From: Flavobacteriaceae bacterium MAR_2010_188
GTDB taxonomy: Bacteria > Bacteroidota > Bacteroidia > Flavobacteriales > Flavobacteriaceae
Assembly: GCA_900104375.1 (NCBI GenBank)
Contig: LT629302.1
Coordinates: 2,382,001-2,446,000, forward strand
Length of the DNA: 64,000 nt
Direction: 5' to 3'
Under the pieces are notes generated by a model that saw only the letters and a program-made list of their open reading frames with translations, was not told where the DNA came from and ran no database searches. Position numbers and translations under genes: made by a program. Of this stretch, positions 1 to 9,253 are shown piece after piece; the stretch's first letter is position 1, and every line of letters begins with the position of its first letter.

Positions 1-142
1 TAGAGTATGAATTAGCAAGAAAACTTTCTTGAAGGATTGAACACGTAAAAATACTATAAAATGAAGCTCTGAAAAAATCTTAGAGTTATAGTATTGAAAA
101 AGCCTTCAACCCAAATAATGGCTATTTAGCGAGTTATATAGA

Positions 143-425
143 AATGTTCTTTAGTGCTTACTCGGGTGAAGTATATGCCACGAATTCCCGAATGTTTTTT
201 GGGGCTAACCTGTCGTAGTATATGCAATGAGTTAACGAATGGTCTTTGGTGCTTAGCCGGGCGTATTTTATGCCACGGATTCACTAATTGTAAATTTGCT
301 TACTAGGGCTTCCATTACGCAAAAGTCAATAGAACAAATTCGTGAATCCGTGGCACCTTTTACGCAAAAAAGCCTTTCAAAAATAATTCTTGAATTCGTG
401 GCTTCCATTACTCAGAATTCCATCA
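143..425. repeat. Degenerate ~47-bp repeats with an internal inverted repeat
   Basis: Three diverged units of 47-48 bp follow each other at about 143-190, 191-237 and 238-284. Each has the pattern AATG-TCTTT-GTGCTTA-CGGG...ATGCCACG-ATTC. A fourth, weaker unit follows at about 286-331. From about 339 the same text appears in the opposite orientation: GTGAATCCGTGGCA mirrors TGCCACGGATTCAC at 270-284. Related text (TTGAATTCGTGGC) recurs near 390-405. The open frame across this stretch is repetitive (TQKS/TQNS) and is not credible as a gene. Bases 1-142 hold nothing I recognise. Confidence 0.6.
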
Positions 426-460
426 AACACCTTTTCTTAGTCCCTTACATTTATATCATA

Positions 461-1549
461 TTAATCAAAATCAAAACGTACACCCAAAGAGATATTGTTT
501 TGATTAACTAACTGATTCTTAAAAATTGTATTTAAATCATACTTTGCATAAAGACTTACATCGCCAATACCAACGTATCCACTTAGTCCATAAACAAAAT
601 CAGAAGTATTATAATCCTTGCGTATTTTTTGTTTGACCCGATCACTGTCTTCTTTATATTTTAATTTTTGTTGGGTACCTATATTGAAACCTGCGTAGCC
701 ACCGATACCTACTTTAAATTGCTCGTGGGTAGAATATCTAAAATAGGTATCTCGCTCTATTTTTTTAGATGGGCCGAATTCAAAATGAAGTGGCACAACA
801 ATATTGGTCATCCTAAATTCTGATTTATTTAAGTCCACCGGGAAATCTATCAAGTTGGACATATCACCATCCTGTTCAAAATATAGATTGTCCTTGGCGT
901 TTAATTTGTTCCATTGTAATGATAAACCGTACTTAAACCTCATTCCATTAGAATTTTGAAGCACTCTGGTTTTCCAAGCCCAACCAAGTTCCACAAATCC
1001 GGAACCAGCAAGTTCATAAGGAGAATCACCAAAGTCTGAGCCATCGATTATTGCATTATTAAAACCGATTGCAAAAACCAGGTCGGTTGTAGTCCGTACA
1101 TCATAGCGTTTTGGCCTATTATTACCTTTAATCTTAAAACCGGCGAAATTGTCACCATCGGTCCCCAAACTAAAACCGATATAAGAATCGTCTTCCATAG
1201 AAGTCTGATAGTTTTCGTCGTTTCGTCTCAATAATTCAATTTTGTTATCTATTATGGCCATTCTATTCTCGATGTTTAGAGCCCTTTTCTCGGCAGCTTC
1301 GCGTTTAAATTTTTCTGCTTCTTCCGAATTAATACTGCCATTTTCTAGGCGTTGATTGATTGACTCGACCTCTACTTTCAGAAATTCTTTTTCGGCCTCC
1401 ATAATCCGGTCCTTTAAATTTAAAAGAACCTGGATTTTCTTGGGATTTCTATCTTCTGATAAGGAATCCTCGCTTGGAGTTTGGGCTTGCATTTGATTAG
1501 TGATTAGATATAGAAATCCCATCACTACCATTTTTGTAATAGTGTTCAT
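461..1549 (-). CDS. Predicted outer-membrane beta-barrel protein of an ECF sigma operon
   Basis: A 362-residue protein with an N-terminal signal peptide ending near QMQAQ (residues 19-23). A charged, probably coiled-coil stretch rich in Glu, Lys and Arg spans about residues 35-110. The rest is an alternating polar/aromatic region that ends in a terminal strand with aromatic residues (SLGVRFDFD), as expected for an outer-membrane barrel. It is the last gene after the sigma factor and its membrane partner, about 80 bp downstream of the latter, so it is probably cotranscribed with them. I do not recognise a specific family. The barrel assignment is inference from composition. Confidence 0.55.
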   Translation of the reverse strand: MNTITKMVVMGFLYLITNQMQAQTPSEDSLSEDRNPKKIQVLLNLKDRIMEAEKEFLKVEVESINQRLENGSINSEEAEKFKREAAEKRALNIENRMAIIDNKIELLRRNDENYQTSMEDDSYIGFSLGTDGDNFAGFKIKGNNRPKRYDVRTTTDLVFAIGFNNAIIDGSDFGDSPYELAGSGFVELGWAWKTRVLQNSNGMRFKYGLSLQWNKLNAKDNLYFEQDGDMSNLIDFPVDLNKSEFRMTNIVVPLHFEFGPSKKIERDTYFRYSTHEQFKVGIGGYAGFNIGTQQKLKYKEDSDRVKQKIRKDYNTSDFVYGLSGYVGIGDVSLYAKYDLNTIFKNQLVNQNNISLGVRFDFD

Positions 1550-1631
1550 AACTGTTCGTTTTTTGATTTTAATTAATGATTTTTACTTTTTTATTGAATT
1601 TACCAGACCAGTAACCTAGCTCAAAAGTTCT

Positions 1632-2411
1632 TTAATTGTTTCGTTGCACTACCGCCGTTTTTACGGTTTCATAACTGTTTTTTAAGGCATCGAAAACCTT
1701 CTCTCGGAAAGAATCCTGTAAGTCTGCCTCAACGTCTTGAAGCAAAGCATCGGCATCTACAATCCTGGTATTTGCATTATAAATTCTTTTATTTATCAAT
1801 TCCTTTTGCGCAGATTTTAAAAGTGAATCAATCTCTCTTTCGGTTACACTAATATTATCTTGTTGCAGTTTTTTAATTTCGGCAACCACTTCGTTAATCT
1901 TTAAAGCTTCCGCAGATAATTCTGAGGACAATTCAGCTTTGGGTTGTTGGTCGGCCAATAAGGTTGCGGTGTTTGGATTTTCAGATTCTTCTTCAGCTAT
2001 ATAGCCTTTTGCTTTTGTTTGAACTTTAGTAGCTCGCTCTTTAAGTTTTTCAACTATAGGGGAATTTACATTTGCTACCTCAGTCGATTCTTGAGCTGTA
2101 ACCAAATCTTCTTGAATTTCATTTAGTTTGGAAGAATCCGCGTTATCATCTTCTGGAACTTTTGTTTTTTCAACTTCAACCATTTGTGGTGCGTCAATGT
2201 TTGAATCATTATCCTGAAAGAACATATATCCTGCAGATACCATAACGATTAGTGCAGCAGCAATCCCGAGCCACCAGAAGCGATTGCCATTATTTTTTAG
2301 GTGATCATTATCGAGCTTTTCCGAAAGTTTATCCCAAGACGCAGTGCTTGGCTGTATCGTCCTTTTCTCCAGCGATTCACGCATATTCTCTTCGAACTTA
2401 GTTGGTGCCAT
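1632..2411 (-). CDS. Membrane-anchored partner of ECF sigma factor (anti-sigma-like)
   Basis: A 259-residue protein with a short cytoplasmic head (residues 1-43, containing the SWDKLSEKL segment typical of Bacteroidota sigma-operon membrane proteins). One transmembrane segment lies at about 44-66 (WWLGIAAALIVMVSAGYMFF). A long acidic, Gln- and Lys-rich, probably coiled-coil extracytoplasmic tail follows. The start codon overlaps the end of the sigma gene by 14 bp, which implies translational coupling. The arrangement suggests it holds or senses for the sigma factor, but no classical zinc anti-sigma HxxxCxxC motif is visible, so the anti-sigma role is inference. Confidence 0.55.
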   Translation of the reverse strand: MAPTKFEENMRESLEKRTIQPSTASWDKLSEKLDNDHLKNNGNRFWWLGIAAALIVMVSAGYMFFQDNDSNIDAPQMVEVEKTKVPEDDNADSSKLNEIQEDLVTAQESTEVANVNSPIVEKLKERATKVQTKAKGYIAEEESENPNTATLLADQQPKAELSSELSAEALKINEVVAEIKKLQQDNISVTEREIDSLLKSAQKELINKRIYNANTRIVDADALLQDVEADLQDSFREKVFDALKNSYETVKTAVVQRNN

Positions 2412-2961
2412 AACTCGTTTTATTTAATTTCTTAATATTCTCTTGCAGCATTTTTCTCGCTTTAAACAGCTGCGATTTTGAAGTGCCTTCGGTGATATTC
2501 AATATCTCGGCAATTTCATGGTGTTTATAACCTTCTATACCGTACATCACAAAAACCATTCTGTATCCTTCCGGCAAAGCGTCTATTAGTTTTTGAAGGT
2601 CTGCAACTCCCAAATTAGATGGCGCTGCGTTAAATTCTTCATCATAAACCTGAACTTCTTCCAAAGAAAACTCTACTTTTCTATGTGTCCTTAGGTATGA
2701 AATCGCTTCCCTAACCATAATGCGTCTTATCCAACCTTCAAAACTACCATCATTCCGAAATGTCGAAAGATTCTTGAAAACCTTGAAAAACCCATTCAGC
2801 ATGACCTCTTCTGCTTTCTGTAAATCATTAATATAATATCTACAAACACTAAGCATTTTAGGTGAATGAACTTCGTAAATAACATGCTGAGCTTCTCGGT
2901 CGTTCTTTACCGCCCGTTTGATCAGTTCTGTCTTGTTTTTGTGAAGTTCTATTACTTTCAA
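2398..2961 (-). CDS. RNA polymerase ECF-type sigma factor
   Basis: A 187-residue sigma-70 family protein of usual ECF length. Region 2 is at about residues 25-95 (KAEEVMLNGFFKVFKN, then FEGWIRRIMVREAISYLR). Region 4 is at about 125-180 (LPEGYRMVFVMYGIEGYKHHEIAEIL, then TEGTSKSQLFKARKML). It should direct RNA polymerase to a small regulon, probably including its own operon. It is first in a three-gene operon with a membrane protein and a predicted outer-membrane protein, a layout common for envelope-responsive sigma factors in Bacteroidota. Its upstream gap (2962-3131) is AT-rich with short TTATTAG-like repeats. Confidence 0.9.
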   Translation of the reverse strand: MKVIELHKNKTELIKRAVKNDREAQHVIYEVHSPKMLSVCRYYINDLQKAEEVMLNGFFKVFKNLSTFRNDGSFEGWIRRIMVREAISYLRTHRKVEFSLEEVQVYDEEFNAAPSNLGVADLQKLIDALPEGYRMVFVMYGIEGYKHHEIAEILNITEGTSKSQLFKARKMLQENIKKLNKTSYGTN

Positions 2962-3131
2962 TTTTCTAGGTTATTAGGCCCTCTATTTATATAGACGAAG
3001 ATTAGATTGAAATGGTTGCCTGGCATTCGAAAAAAAGTTATTAGGTTATTGGTTAATAGAAAAAAAGAATCGTATGGTTATTAGTTCTTACCATAACGAA
3101 CTATTAACTTTTAACAATTTTCTATTAACTT

Positions 3132-4109
3132 TTATTTCTCTCTGTCGATCACGTAGTTAACCATAAGCTCTAAGGAATTGCGATAAGTGGATTCTGGATA
3201 TTCGCGCAGTAACATTAATGCACTTTCCTGAAATTGTTTCATCTTAATGACCGCATAGTTGAGCCCGCCTTTTTCTTTCACAAAGTTTATGACCTCTTTT
3301 ACCCGTTGCTTATCCTTATTATGGTTTTTGATTGAATTAATCAACCATTTCTTATCCTTATCCGAACAATTATTTAAAGTGAAGATTAACGGAAGAGTCA
3401 TTTTTTGCTCCTTTATATCTATTCCGGTCGGTTTACCGATACGTTCTGTACCGTAGTCAAACAAGTCATCTTTAATCTGAAAAGCCATCCCGATCAGTTC
3501 CCCGAATTTTCTCATTTTCTCGACATCTGGAGAATTTGGTTTTACGGAGGCGGCGCCAAGACTACAGCAAGCAGCAATAAGTGTTGCCGTTTTTTGTTGA
3601 ATAATATCGTAGTAGATATCTTCCGTTATATCGAGTCTTCTGGCTTTTTCAATTTGAAGAAGTTCTCCTTCGCTCATCTCCTTTACCGCAATAGAAATAA
3701 TTTTAAGAAGATCAAAATCGTTGTTGTCGATAGAAAGCAGCAAGCCTTTAGAAAGCAAATAATCCCCAATAAGTACCGCGATTTTATTCTTCCAAAGGGC
3801 GTTAATAGAAAAGAAACCTCTTCTCCTGTTGCTGTCGTCTACGACATCATCGTGCACCAATGTTGCCGTATGTATAAGTTCAATCACCGAAGCACCGCGG
3901 TAAGTACGTTCACTGACTTGACCATTGTTAAGCATTTTCGCAACCAAAAAAACGAACATTGGCCGCATCTGCTTCCCTTTCCGGTTTACGATATAAGTAG
4001 TAATTCTATTGAGAAGTGCAACCTTACTAGACATCGACAGAAGAAATTTCTGTTCAAATAGTTCCATCTCGTAGGCGATGGGCTGTTTTATCTGCTCGGT
4101 GATTTTCAA
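3132..4109 (-). CDS. Polyprenyl (octaprenyl-type) diphosphate synthase
   Basis: A 325-residue trans-isoprenyl diphosphate synthase. It condenses isopentenyl diphosphate onto an allylic primer to make the long chain used for menaquinone. Motifs: GKQMRP at 45-50, the first Asp-rich motif HDDVVDDSNRRRG at 86-98, and the second FQIKDDLFDYG about residue 215. Length and motifs fit the IspB/long-chain class rather than short-chain FPP synthase. Chain length cannot be read from sequence by eye. It stands alone, with a TAnnTTTG-type box about 30 bp upstream of the start. Confidence 0.88.
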   Translation of the reverse strand: MKITEQIKQPIAYEMELFEQKFLLSMSSKVALLNRITTYIVNRKGKQMRPMFVFLVAKMLNNGQVSERTYRGASVIELIHTATLVHDDVVDDSNRRRGFFSINALWKNKIAVLIGDYLLSKGLLLSIDNNDFDLLKIISIAVKEMSEGELLQIEKARRLDITEDIYYDIIQQKTATLIAACCSLGAASVKPNSPDVEKMRKFGELIGMAFQIKDDLFDYGTERIGKPTGIDIKEQKMTLPLIFTLNNCSDKDKKWLINSIKNHNKDKQRVKEVINFVKEKGGLNYAVIKMKQFQESALMLLREYPESTYRNSLELMVNYVIDREK

Positions 4110-4137
4110 AAAAGGAAATTGAGAATATTAAGTACAA

Positions 4138-4145
4138 CAAACGTA
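4138..4145 (-). promoter_or_regulatory. Candidate -7 box (TACGTTTG) for the polyprenyl synthase gene
   Basis: TACGTTTG on the minus strand matches the Bacteroidota -7 consensus TAnnTTTG exactly and lies about 29 bp before the start codon. The nearest upstream TTG is only 14 nt away, shorter than the usual 17-23, so the -33 element is uncertain. Confidence 0.4.
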
Positions 4146-4199
4146 CTAAAATTGGACGGCAAAAACTAGTACTAGCATATGTGGGCTAGATGAGGATTC

Positions 4200-5240
4200 T
4201 TAAGTCTTATTGGCCAATTGACCACAGGCGGCATCGATATCTTTACCTCTAGAGCGGCGCACGGTTACAATAATATTATTTGCTTCTAACATGTCTATAT
4301 ACATATCGATTGCATCTTTATTGGCTTGTTGAAATTCACCGTCATCAATCGGATTGTATTCAATCAAATTAACCTTACTCGGCGCAAATTTGCAGAAGGC
4401 AATCAAGGCTTCAACGTCAACTTTTCGGTCATTTATTCCTTCCCAAACAACATATTCGTAAGTGATTCTGGTATTGGTTTTAGAATACCAATACTCTAAG
4501 GATTCGCGTAAATCTTTTAGAGGAAAGGTCTCGTTAAATGGCATAATCGAGGTTCTCACCTCATCGATTGCAGAATGTAGGGACACCGCAAGATTGAATT
4601 TAACTTCATCATCCGCCATTTTCTTGATCATCTTCGGCACCCCCGAAGTTGAAACCGTTATCCGTTTCGGAGACATCCCCAAACCTTCATCCGACGTTAT
4701 TTTATCAATCGCTTTCAGAACATTATTGTAATTCATCAACGGTTCTCCCATCCCCATAAAAACAATGTTGCTGAGCGGCCTGCCGTGATACAATCTGCTT
4801 TCCTTATCGATTGCAACAACTTGATCAAAGATTTCATCTGGATTTAAATTCCGCATTCGCTTTAAGCGGGACGTGGCGCAAAACCTACAGTCTAAACTGC
4901 AACCAACTTGCGAAGATACGCAAGCGGTAGTCCTGGTTTTAGTGGGAATCAAAACGGATTCTACAATTAGTCCGTCATGAAGTTTTACTGCATTCTTAAT
5001 AGTACCGTCATTGCTTTTTTGGATTTGATCAACTTCAATATGATTGATAACAAAGTTTTCATCCAAAAGTTTTCTGGTATCCAAAGAGAGATTGGTCATT
5101 CCCTCAAAGGAATGCACACCTTTTTGCCACAACCATTCATAAACCTGGTTGCCCCTAAAGGACTTGTCCCCTTGTGAAACAAAAAAATCCCTGAGTTGTT
5201 CTTTATTCAGGGATCTTATATCTTTTTTTGTATTCTTCAC
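4200..5240 (-). CDS. rlmN: Dual-specificity 23S rRNA/tRNA methyltransferase RlmN
   Basis: A 346-residue radical-SAM enzyme that methylates C2 of A2503 in 23S rRNA and A37 in some tRNAs. The [4Fe-4S] cysteines form CSLDCRFC at residues 114-121. The GMGEPL motif follows near 165. The resolving/methyl-accepting C-terminal Cys lies in AACGQLANKT near the end (about Cys339). Length is normal for the family. It follows queA by 2 bp and is clearly cotranscribed with it, so both translation-fidelity enzymes share the promoter upstream of queA. Confidence 0.95.
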   Translation of the reverse strand: MKNTKKDIRSLNKEQLRDFFVSQGDKSFRGNQVYEWLWQKGVHSFEGMTNLSLDTRKLLDENFVINHIEVDQIQKSNDGTIKNAVKLHDGLIVESVLIPTKTRTTACVSSQVGCSLDCRFCATSRLKRMRNLNPDEIFDQVVAIDKESRLYHGRPLSNIVFMGMGEPLMNYNNVLKAIDKITSDEGLGMSPKRITVSTSGVPKMIKKMADDEVKFNLAVSLHSAIDEVRTSIMPFNETFPLKDLRESLEYWYSKTNTRITYEYVVWEGINDRKVDVEALIAFCKFAPSKVNLIEYNPIDDGEFQQANKDAIDMYIDMLEANNIIVTVRRSRGKDIDAACGQLANKT

Positions 5241-5242
5241 TA

Positions 5243-6292
5243 TTATATAATTAGCATGGCATCACCATAGGTATAGAATCGATATTTTTCCTTAATTGCT
5301 ACATCGTAGGCCTTTTTGATAAAATCATGACCTGCAAAAGCCGAGGCCATCATCAATAAAGTTGATTTAGGCGTATGAAAATTTGTTACCATTGCGTTAG
5401 CGATGCTAAATTCGTAAGGAGGAAAAATAAATTTATTTGTCCAACCAGAATAAGGATTTAAGGTTCCGCTTGAAGAAACCGAACTTTCAATAGCACGCAT
5501 TGCTGTTGTACCTACGGCACAGATACGTCTCTTTTCTTTGATGGCGTTGTTTATTACTTTGGTAGCAATTTCGTTAATTACGATTTCTTCGCTATCCATT
5601 TTATGTTTGCTCAAATCTTCAACCTCAACTGGGTTAAAGGTTCCTAAACCAACGTGAAGGGTTACTTCAGGAAGTTTAATTCCCTTAATCTCCAATCTTT
5701 TTAAAAGATGCTTACTAAAGTGAAGACCTGCTGTTGGCGCGGCAACTGCTCCTTCTTCCTTAGCAAAAATCGTTTGGTAGCGCTCTTCGTCTTCTGGCTC
5801 AACCGCTCTCTTAATGTATTTTGGAAGTGGAGTTTCTCCTAATTCAGTTAATTTCTGACGGAATTCGTGGTAAGAACCATCGTAAAGAAATCTTAAAGTT
5901 CTTCCTCTAGAGGTTGTGTTATCAATGACCTCAGCAACAAGTGTCTCATCTTCACCAAAGTAAAGTTTATTCCCGATTCTTATCTTTCTGGCTGGATCGA
6001 CTAAAACGTCCCAAAGTCTTTGCTCTTCGTTTAGTTCCCTTAATAAGAAAACTTCAATCTTAGCTCCAGTTTTTTCTTTGTTACCATAAAGTCTTGCGGG
6101 GAAAACCTTGGTATTATTCAATATCATGACATCATCTTCTACAAAATAATCGATCAAGTCTTTAAACAATTTATGCTCAATTGTTTGATCTTTACGGTTT
6201 AGGACCATTAAACGAGATTCATCCCTAATTTCTGAAGGATGTTCGGCCAATAATTCTTCTGGTAATTTAAAATTGAAGTGTGATAATTTCAT
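5243..6292 (-). CDS. queA: S-adenosylmethionine:tRNA ribosyltransferase-isomerase QueA
   Basis: A 349-residue enzyme that transfers the ribosyl moiety of SAM to preQ1-modified tRNA to form epoxyqueuosine. Recognisable family blocks are [14 protein letters not shown] at the N-terminus, [10 protein letters not shown] near residue 59, the PTAGLHFS segment near 185, and [11 protein letters not shown] near 213. Length is typical. It is first in a two-gene operon with rlmN. A well-formed promoter precedes it. Confidence 0.95.
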   Translation of the reverse strand: MKLSHFNFKLPEELLAEHPSEIRDESRLMVLNRKDQTIEHKLFKDLIDYFVEDDVMILNNTKVFPARLYGNKEKTGAKIEVFLLRELNEEQRLWDVLVDPARKIRIGNKLYFGEDETLVAEVIDNTTSRGRTLRFLYDGSYHEFRQKLTELGETPLPKYIKRAVEPEDEERYQTIFAKEEGAVAAPTAGLHFSKHLLKRLEIKGIKLPEVTLHVGLGTFNPVEVEDLSKHKMDSEEIVINEIATKVINNAIKEKRRICAVGTTAMRAIESSVSSSGTLNPYSGWTNKFIFPPYEFSIANAMVTNFHTPKSTLLMMASAFAGHDFIKKAYDVAIKEKYRFYTYGDAMLII

Positions 6293-6362
6293 GAAATTAT
6301 ATTTGGTTTTTTAAGGTATTCCTTAACGCGATAATAAGTTTCCGCATTTTTTAAAAAGATGA

Positions 6363-6394
6363 CAAAGATACAATCTCAACATACGGCTTGTCAA
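6363..6394 (-). promoter_or_regulatory. Bacteroidota-type promoter for queA-rlmN
   Basis: On the minus strand, TTG (TTGACA-like, 6394-6392) is followed after 21 nt by TATCTTTG (6370-6363). Both elements match the Bacteroidota consensus TTG-N17-23-TAnnTTTG. The start codon of queA lies about 70 bp downstream. Confidence 0.65.
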
Positions 6395-6409
6395 GTAAAT
6401 GGGTGATTA

Positions 6410-7636
6410 TTATTTAGAAAATCGAAATCCGACCGTTTTTAGGTCATCCCAAAATGTTGGATAAGATTTAGAAACCACCTCGTAGTCCTTAATAGCTATA
6501 GGAATATTTAAAGCCAGCGGCGCAAATGCCATAGCCATTCTATGATCGTTGTAGGTTTCGATTTCTACGCTCTCATTTAAAGAGGCAATCGGCATCAATT
6601 CTAGACTGTCCTTAGTGATGTTAAATGTTCCTCCCAATTTTTCTATCTCATTTTTCAGGGCTTGTAATCGGTCGGTTTCTTTAATTTTAAGAGTATGAAG
6701 ACCACCTATTTTACAAGCAATTCCTAAACCTAAGCAGGTTACTGCAATGGTTTGTGCGATATCTGGTGAGTTTGAAAGATCCAAATCTATATTGATATTA
6801 TCGTCAGAAAGAAGTTTCTTCAAAGTGATGGTATTTCCCATAAATGAGGTTTCCACTTGAAATTTTTGATAAATCTCCGCTAAAATCGAATCGCCTTGAA
6901 GCGAATCAACTTTATACGAATTCAAGGAAATAGTGGTTCCTGGCTCGCTCAGAGCGACGATACTATAAAAATAAGAGGCAGAAGACCAGTCTGATTCAAC
7001 GGTTAGATGGTATTCTTCTTTCAATGAGTCTTTAGGGGCAATTGAAATCTGATTATCCACAAAAGAACCTTCAACCCCAATAGATTGAAGCAATTTAAGA
7101 GTCATATTAATGTATGGTACGGACGTAACTTTACCTTTTAAGTTTATCTCTAAACCTTTGGGTAGACTCGGCGCAACCAACATAAGTGCCGAAATATACT
7201 GACTGCTGACATTGGCATCTAATGCTACAGTGCATTTGCTCAATTTTTTACCTTGAATTCTTAATGGCGGGCAACCTTGGTTTTCAACGTATTCTATATC
7301 TGCTCCTAAATCTTTTAAGGCCGACACCAATATTTCAATCGGACGCTCTTTCATCCTAGGACTTCCGGTAAGGGTTACATTACGGCCTTCTAAGGTTGAA
7401 AAATAAGCGGTAAGAAATCTCATGGCGGTACCCGCATGATGGATATCTATAATCCCATCCCCGGCTGATAATGCTTTTTGCATAGCCTCGCTATCATCTG
7501 AGTTCGAGAGATTATTAATAGAAATAGCCGGAAACAAGGCTTGTAATATAAGAAGCCTGTTAGATTCACTTTTAGAACCGGTGATATCTATCACCATTCC
7601 AGAAATAATTTCAGATTTTGTTAAAGTAAGAACCAT
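6410..7636 (-). CDS. aroA: 3-phosphoshikimate 1-carboxyvinyltransferase (EPSP synthase)
   Basis: A 408-residue EPSP synthase, the sixth shikimate-pathway enzyme, joining shikimate-3-phosphate and PEP. Visible family blocks: GSKSESNRLLILQAL at 20-34, the AGTAMRFLTAY block near 68 with GSPRMKERPI after it, the SSQYISALML segment near 144, and the C-terminal LKIKETDRLQAL and NDHRMAMAFAPL blocks. It is slightly shorter than E. coli AroA (427). It supplies chorismate to the Phe/Tyr operon about 3 kb away. The 45-bp spacing to the MazG-like gene suggests one transcript. Confidence 0.93.
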   Translation of the reverse strand: MVLTLTKSEIISGMVIDITGSKSESNRLLILQALFPAISINNLSNSDDSEAMQKALSAGDGIIDIHHAGTAMRFLTAYFSTLEGRNVTLTGSPRMKERPIEILVSALKDLGADIEYVENQGCPPLRIQGKKLSKCTVALDANVSSQYISALMLVAPSLPKGLEINLKGKVTSVPYINMTLKLLQSIGVEGSFVDNQISIAPKDSLKEEYHLTVESDWSSASYFYSIVALSEPGTTISLNSYKVDSLQGDSILAEIYQKFQVETSFMGNTITLKKLLSDDNINIDLDLSNSPDIAQTIAVTCLGLGIACKIGGLHTLKIKETDRLQALKNEIEKLGGTFNITKDSLELMPIASLNESVEIETYNDHRMAMAFAPLALNIPIAIKDYEVVSKSYPTFWDDLKTVGFRFSK

Positions 7637-7681
7637 TAAATAAATGTTGAAGTAGCAAACTTAAACTTTAATGATTAAATC

Positions 7682-8008
7682 CTAATGAAGTTTATCGTTA
7701 TTGTGGTGACGTTCTTTGTCCCTTTGGGTCTTTTTTTGGAGTTTTTTATCGAACGCCTGTTGCAGGTCAATCCCAGTTTGGTTAGCCAGACAAAGCACTA
7801 CAAAAACTACATCCGCAAGTTCTTCACCTAAATCCTTGTCCTTGTCGCTTTCCTTTTCACTTTGTTCGCCATATCTTCTAGCAATGATACGAGCCACTTC
7901 GCCCACTTCTTCTGTGAGCTGGGCCATATTGGTCAACTCATTAAAATATCGGACGCCATGTTCTTTTATCCATTCATCTACTGCTTTCTGCGCATTTTCT
8001 AGGTCCAT
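7682..8008 (-). CDS. MazG-like nucleotide pyrophosphohydrolase
   Basis: A 108-residue all-alpha NTP-pyrophosphatase of the single-domain MazG-like class. The metal-binding pattern is visible: EEVGEVAR at about 32-39 (ExxE) and, after a Lys/Asp-rich linker, EELADVVFVVLCLAN at about 63-77 (ExxD). It probably hydrolyses non-canonical or surplus nucleoside triphosphates; the substrate cannot be predicted. It begins 3 bp after the stop of the decayed DUF3857 gene, so it may depend on that gene's promoter. Confidence 0.85.
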   Translation of the reverse strand: MDLENAQKAVDEWIKEHGVRYFNELTNMAQLTEEVGEVARIIARRYGEQSEKESDKDKDLGEELADVVFVVLCLANQTGIDLQQAFDKKLQKKTQRDKERHHNNDKLH

Positions 8009-8010
8009 TA

Positions 8011-8588
8011 TTAAATTTTTTCGAGAACTACTTTTTCCTCTTGTTTGCTGACGATTAAATTATAAAAATTCTTGAAGTCTTTGTACTCGCCAGCTAAAAT
8101 TAAAGTAGAATTAAGTCTTATACCTATTTCTTCAATCGTATCTGCATTTTTAGGAGTAAAACAGCACAGGGATAAGAAGTTGGCGTATACCGAAGGTATT
8201 TAACCCTGCTATCACTGTATAAAGTCCCGCCATCTACGGCACTTTCATCTTCAAAATCATTCTTCCGGAATTTTTTGATCTCTTCACCAGAAGAATTATA
8301 GGCTTTCGCTTCGAGCTGCTTTATACCTTTGTGACTATCATAGTAAACGACCGTGCCGGCCTTAGTTATTCCGTTTTCATTAAATACAGTTACAATTCGC
8401 TTAATTTGAATGCTGACATCATCATAATCGGCTATGGTAGTAATCGTTTTATCTAATCGAATTACCGCATTGGCATTACTTAATAAATCATGAGGAATTG
8501 TTGAAGAGTGAAATAGAATTTCCGTTTGGGAAAAGCCAGATAAGGTCAATAAAAACAAAGAAAGATTTAGTAATTGTTTAGATAACAT
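8011..8588 (-). pseudogene. Internally deleted DUF3857 (transglutaminase-like) protein gene
   Basis: The 5' part (8588-8124) encodes a signal peptide (MLSKQLLNLSLFLLTLSGFSQ) and the start of a DUF3857 protein (VIRLDKTITTI... VKYLRYTPTSYP). It then runs into an unrelated tail and stops after 154 residues. In another frame from about 8160 to 8011 the DNA encodes the family's usual C-terminus: a TPKNADTIEEIGIRLN stretch, then LAGEYKDFKNFYNLIVSKQ and EEKVVLEKI before TAA. Intact members are about 600-700 residues long with a transglutaminase core in the middle. The core is absent, so a deletion of well over 1 kb plus a frameshift is the simplest reading. A short secreted product could still be made. 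A TATCTTTG box lies at 8702-8695. Confidence 0.75.
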
Positions 8589-8800
8589 AGCGTAGGGTTA
8601 GGACGCTAATGTAGGAAAATTAATTAATTCACAAAATTTTAACATTTAATATCTTTCTAATCGGGTTAAAAAAATTCCGATTAAAACCACAAAACAAAGA
8701 TAAAATTAAGGTGGTATGTCTTATCTCATAATACTTCATCATATCATAATCTAAAATCTGACTTTTCTTAATGAAAGAGTTTTATCACAGGGAAAAATAA

Positions 8801-9253
8801 TCATTCGCGGTTTTTAGAGTCGATGATAATGGTTACAGGACCATCATTAAGAAGTGAAACCTTCATATCGGCACCAAATTCACCGCTCAACACTTCCTTC
8901 CCGAAATTCGACTCTAACGTATGAAGGAATTTTTTGTACATCGGAATAGCGATATCCGGTTTTGCCGCTTTAATATAACTTGGACGATTGCCCTTTTTTG
9001 TTAGCGCATGTAGAGTAAATTGGCTGACCACGATAATTTCGCCTTGAACCTCTAAGATAGAATTGTTCATGACCCCAGACACATCGTTAAAAATTCGAAG
9101 ATTCAAAATCTTATTGGTTAACCAGTCCATGTCTTCGTTCTGGTCTTCATTTACAATCCCAAGTAAGATTAGCAATCCATTAGAAATGGATGAAACAATT
9201 TTTCCATTTATTTCTACTGAAGCTTTGGATACTCTTTGGATCACTACCTTCAT
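8801..9253 (-). CDS. dtd: D-aminoacyl-tRNA deacylase
   Basis: A 150-residue DTD that hydrolyses D-amino acids mischarged onto tRNA. The two signature motifs are present: SQFTLHA (SQFTL class) near residue 77 and the GPVTIIID block (GPVT) near 138. Normal length. The start overlaps the rsgA stop by 4 bp, so translation is coupled. The 212 bp after it, up to the pseudogene, hold no further gene. Confidence 0.95.
   Translation of the reverse strand: MKVVIQRVSKASVEINGKIVSSISNGLLILLGIVNEDQNEDMDWLTNKILNLRIFNDVSGVMNNSILEVQGEIIVVSQFTLHALTKKGNRPSYIKAAKPDIAIPMYKKFLHTLESNFGKEVLSGEFGADMKVSLLNDGPVTIIIDSKNRE

Noticed and set aside
1-460. CRISPR array
   Set aside because: Units are diverged, contiguous without spacers, and appear in both orientations.
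296-511. 71-codon ORF at the left edge
   Set aside because: Its sequence is repeats (TQKS, TQNS) from the 47-bp units, and the 3' end overlaps the beta-barrel gene.
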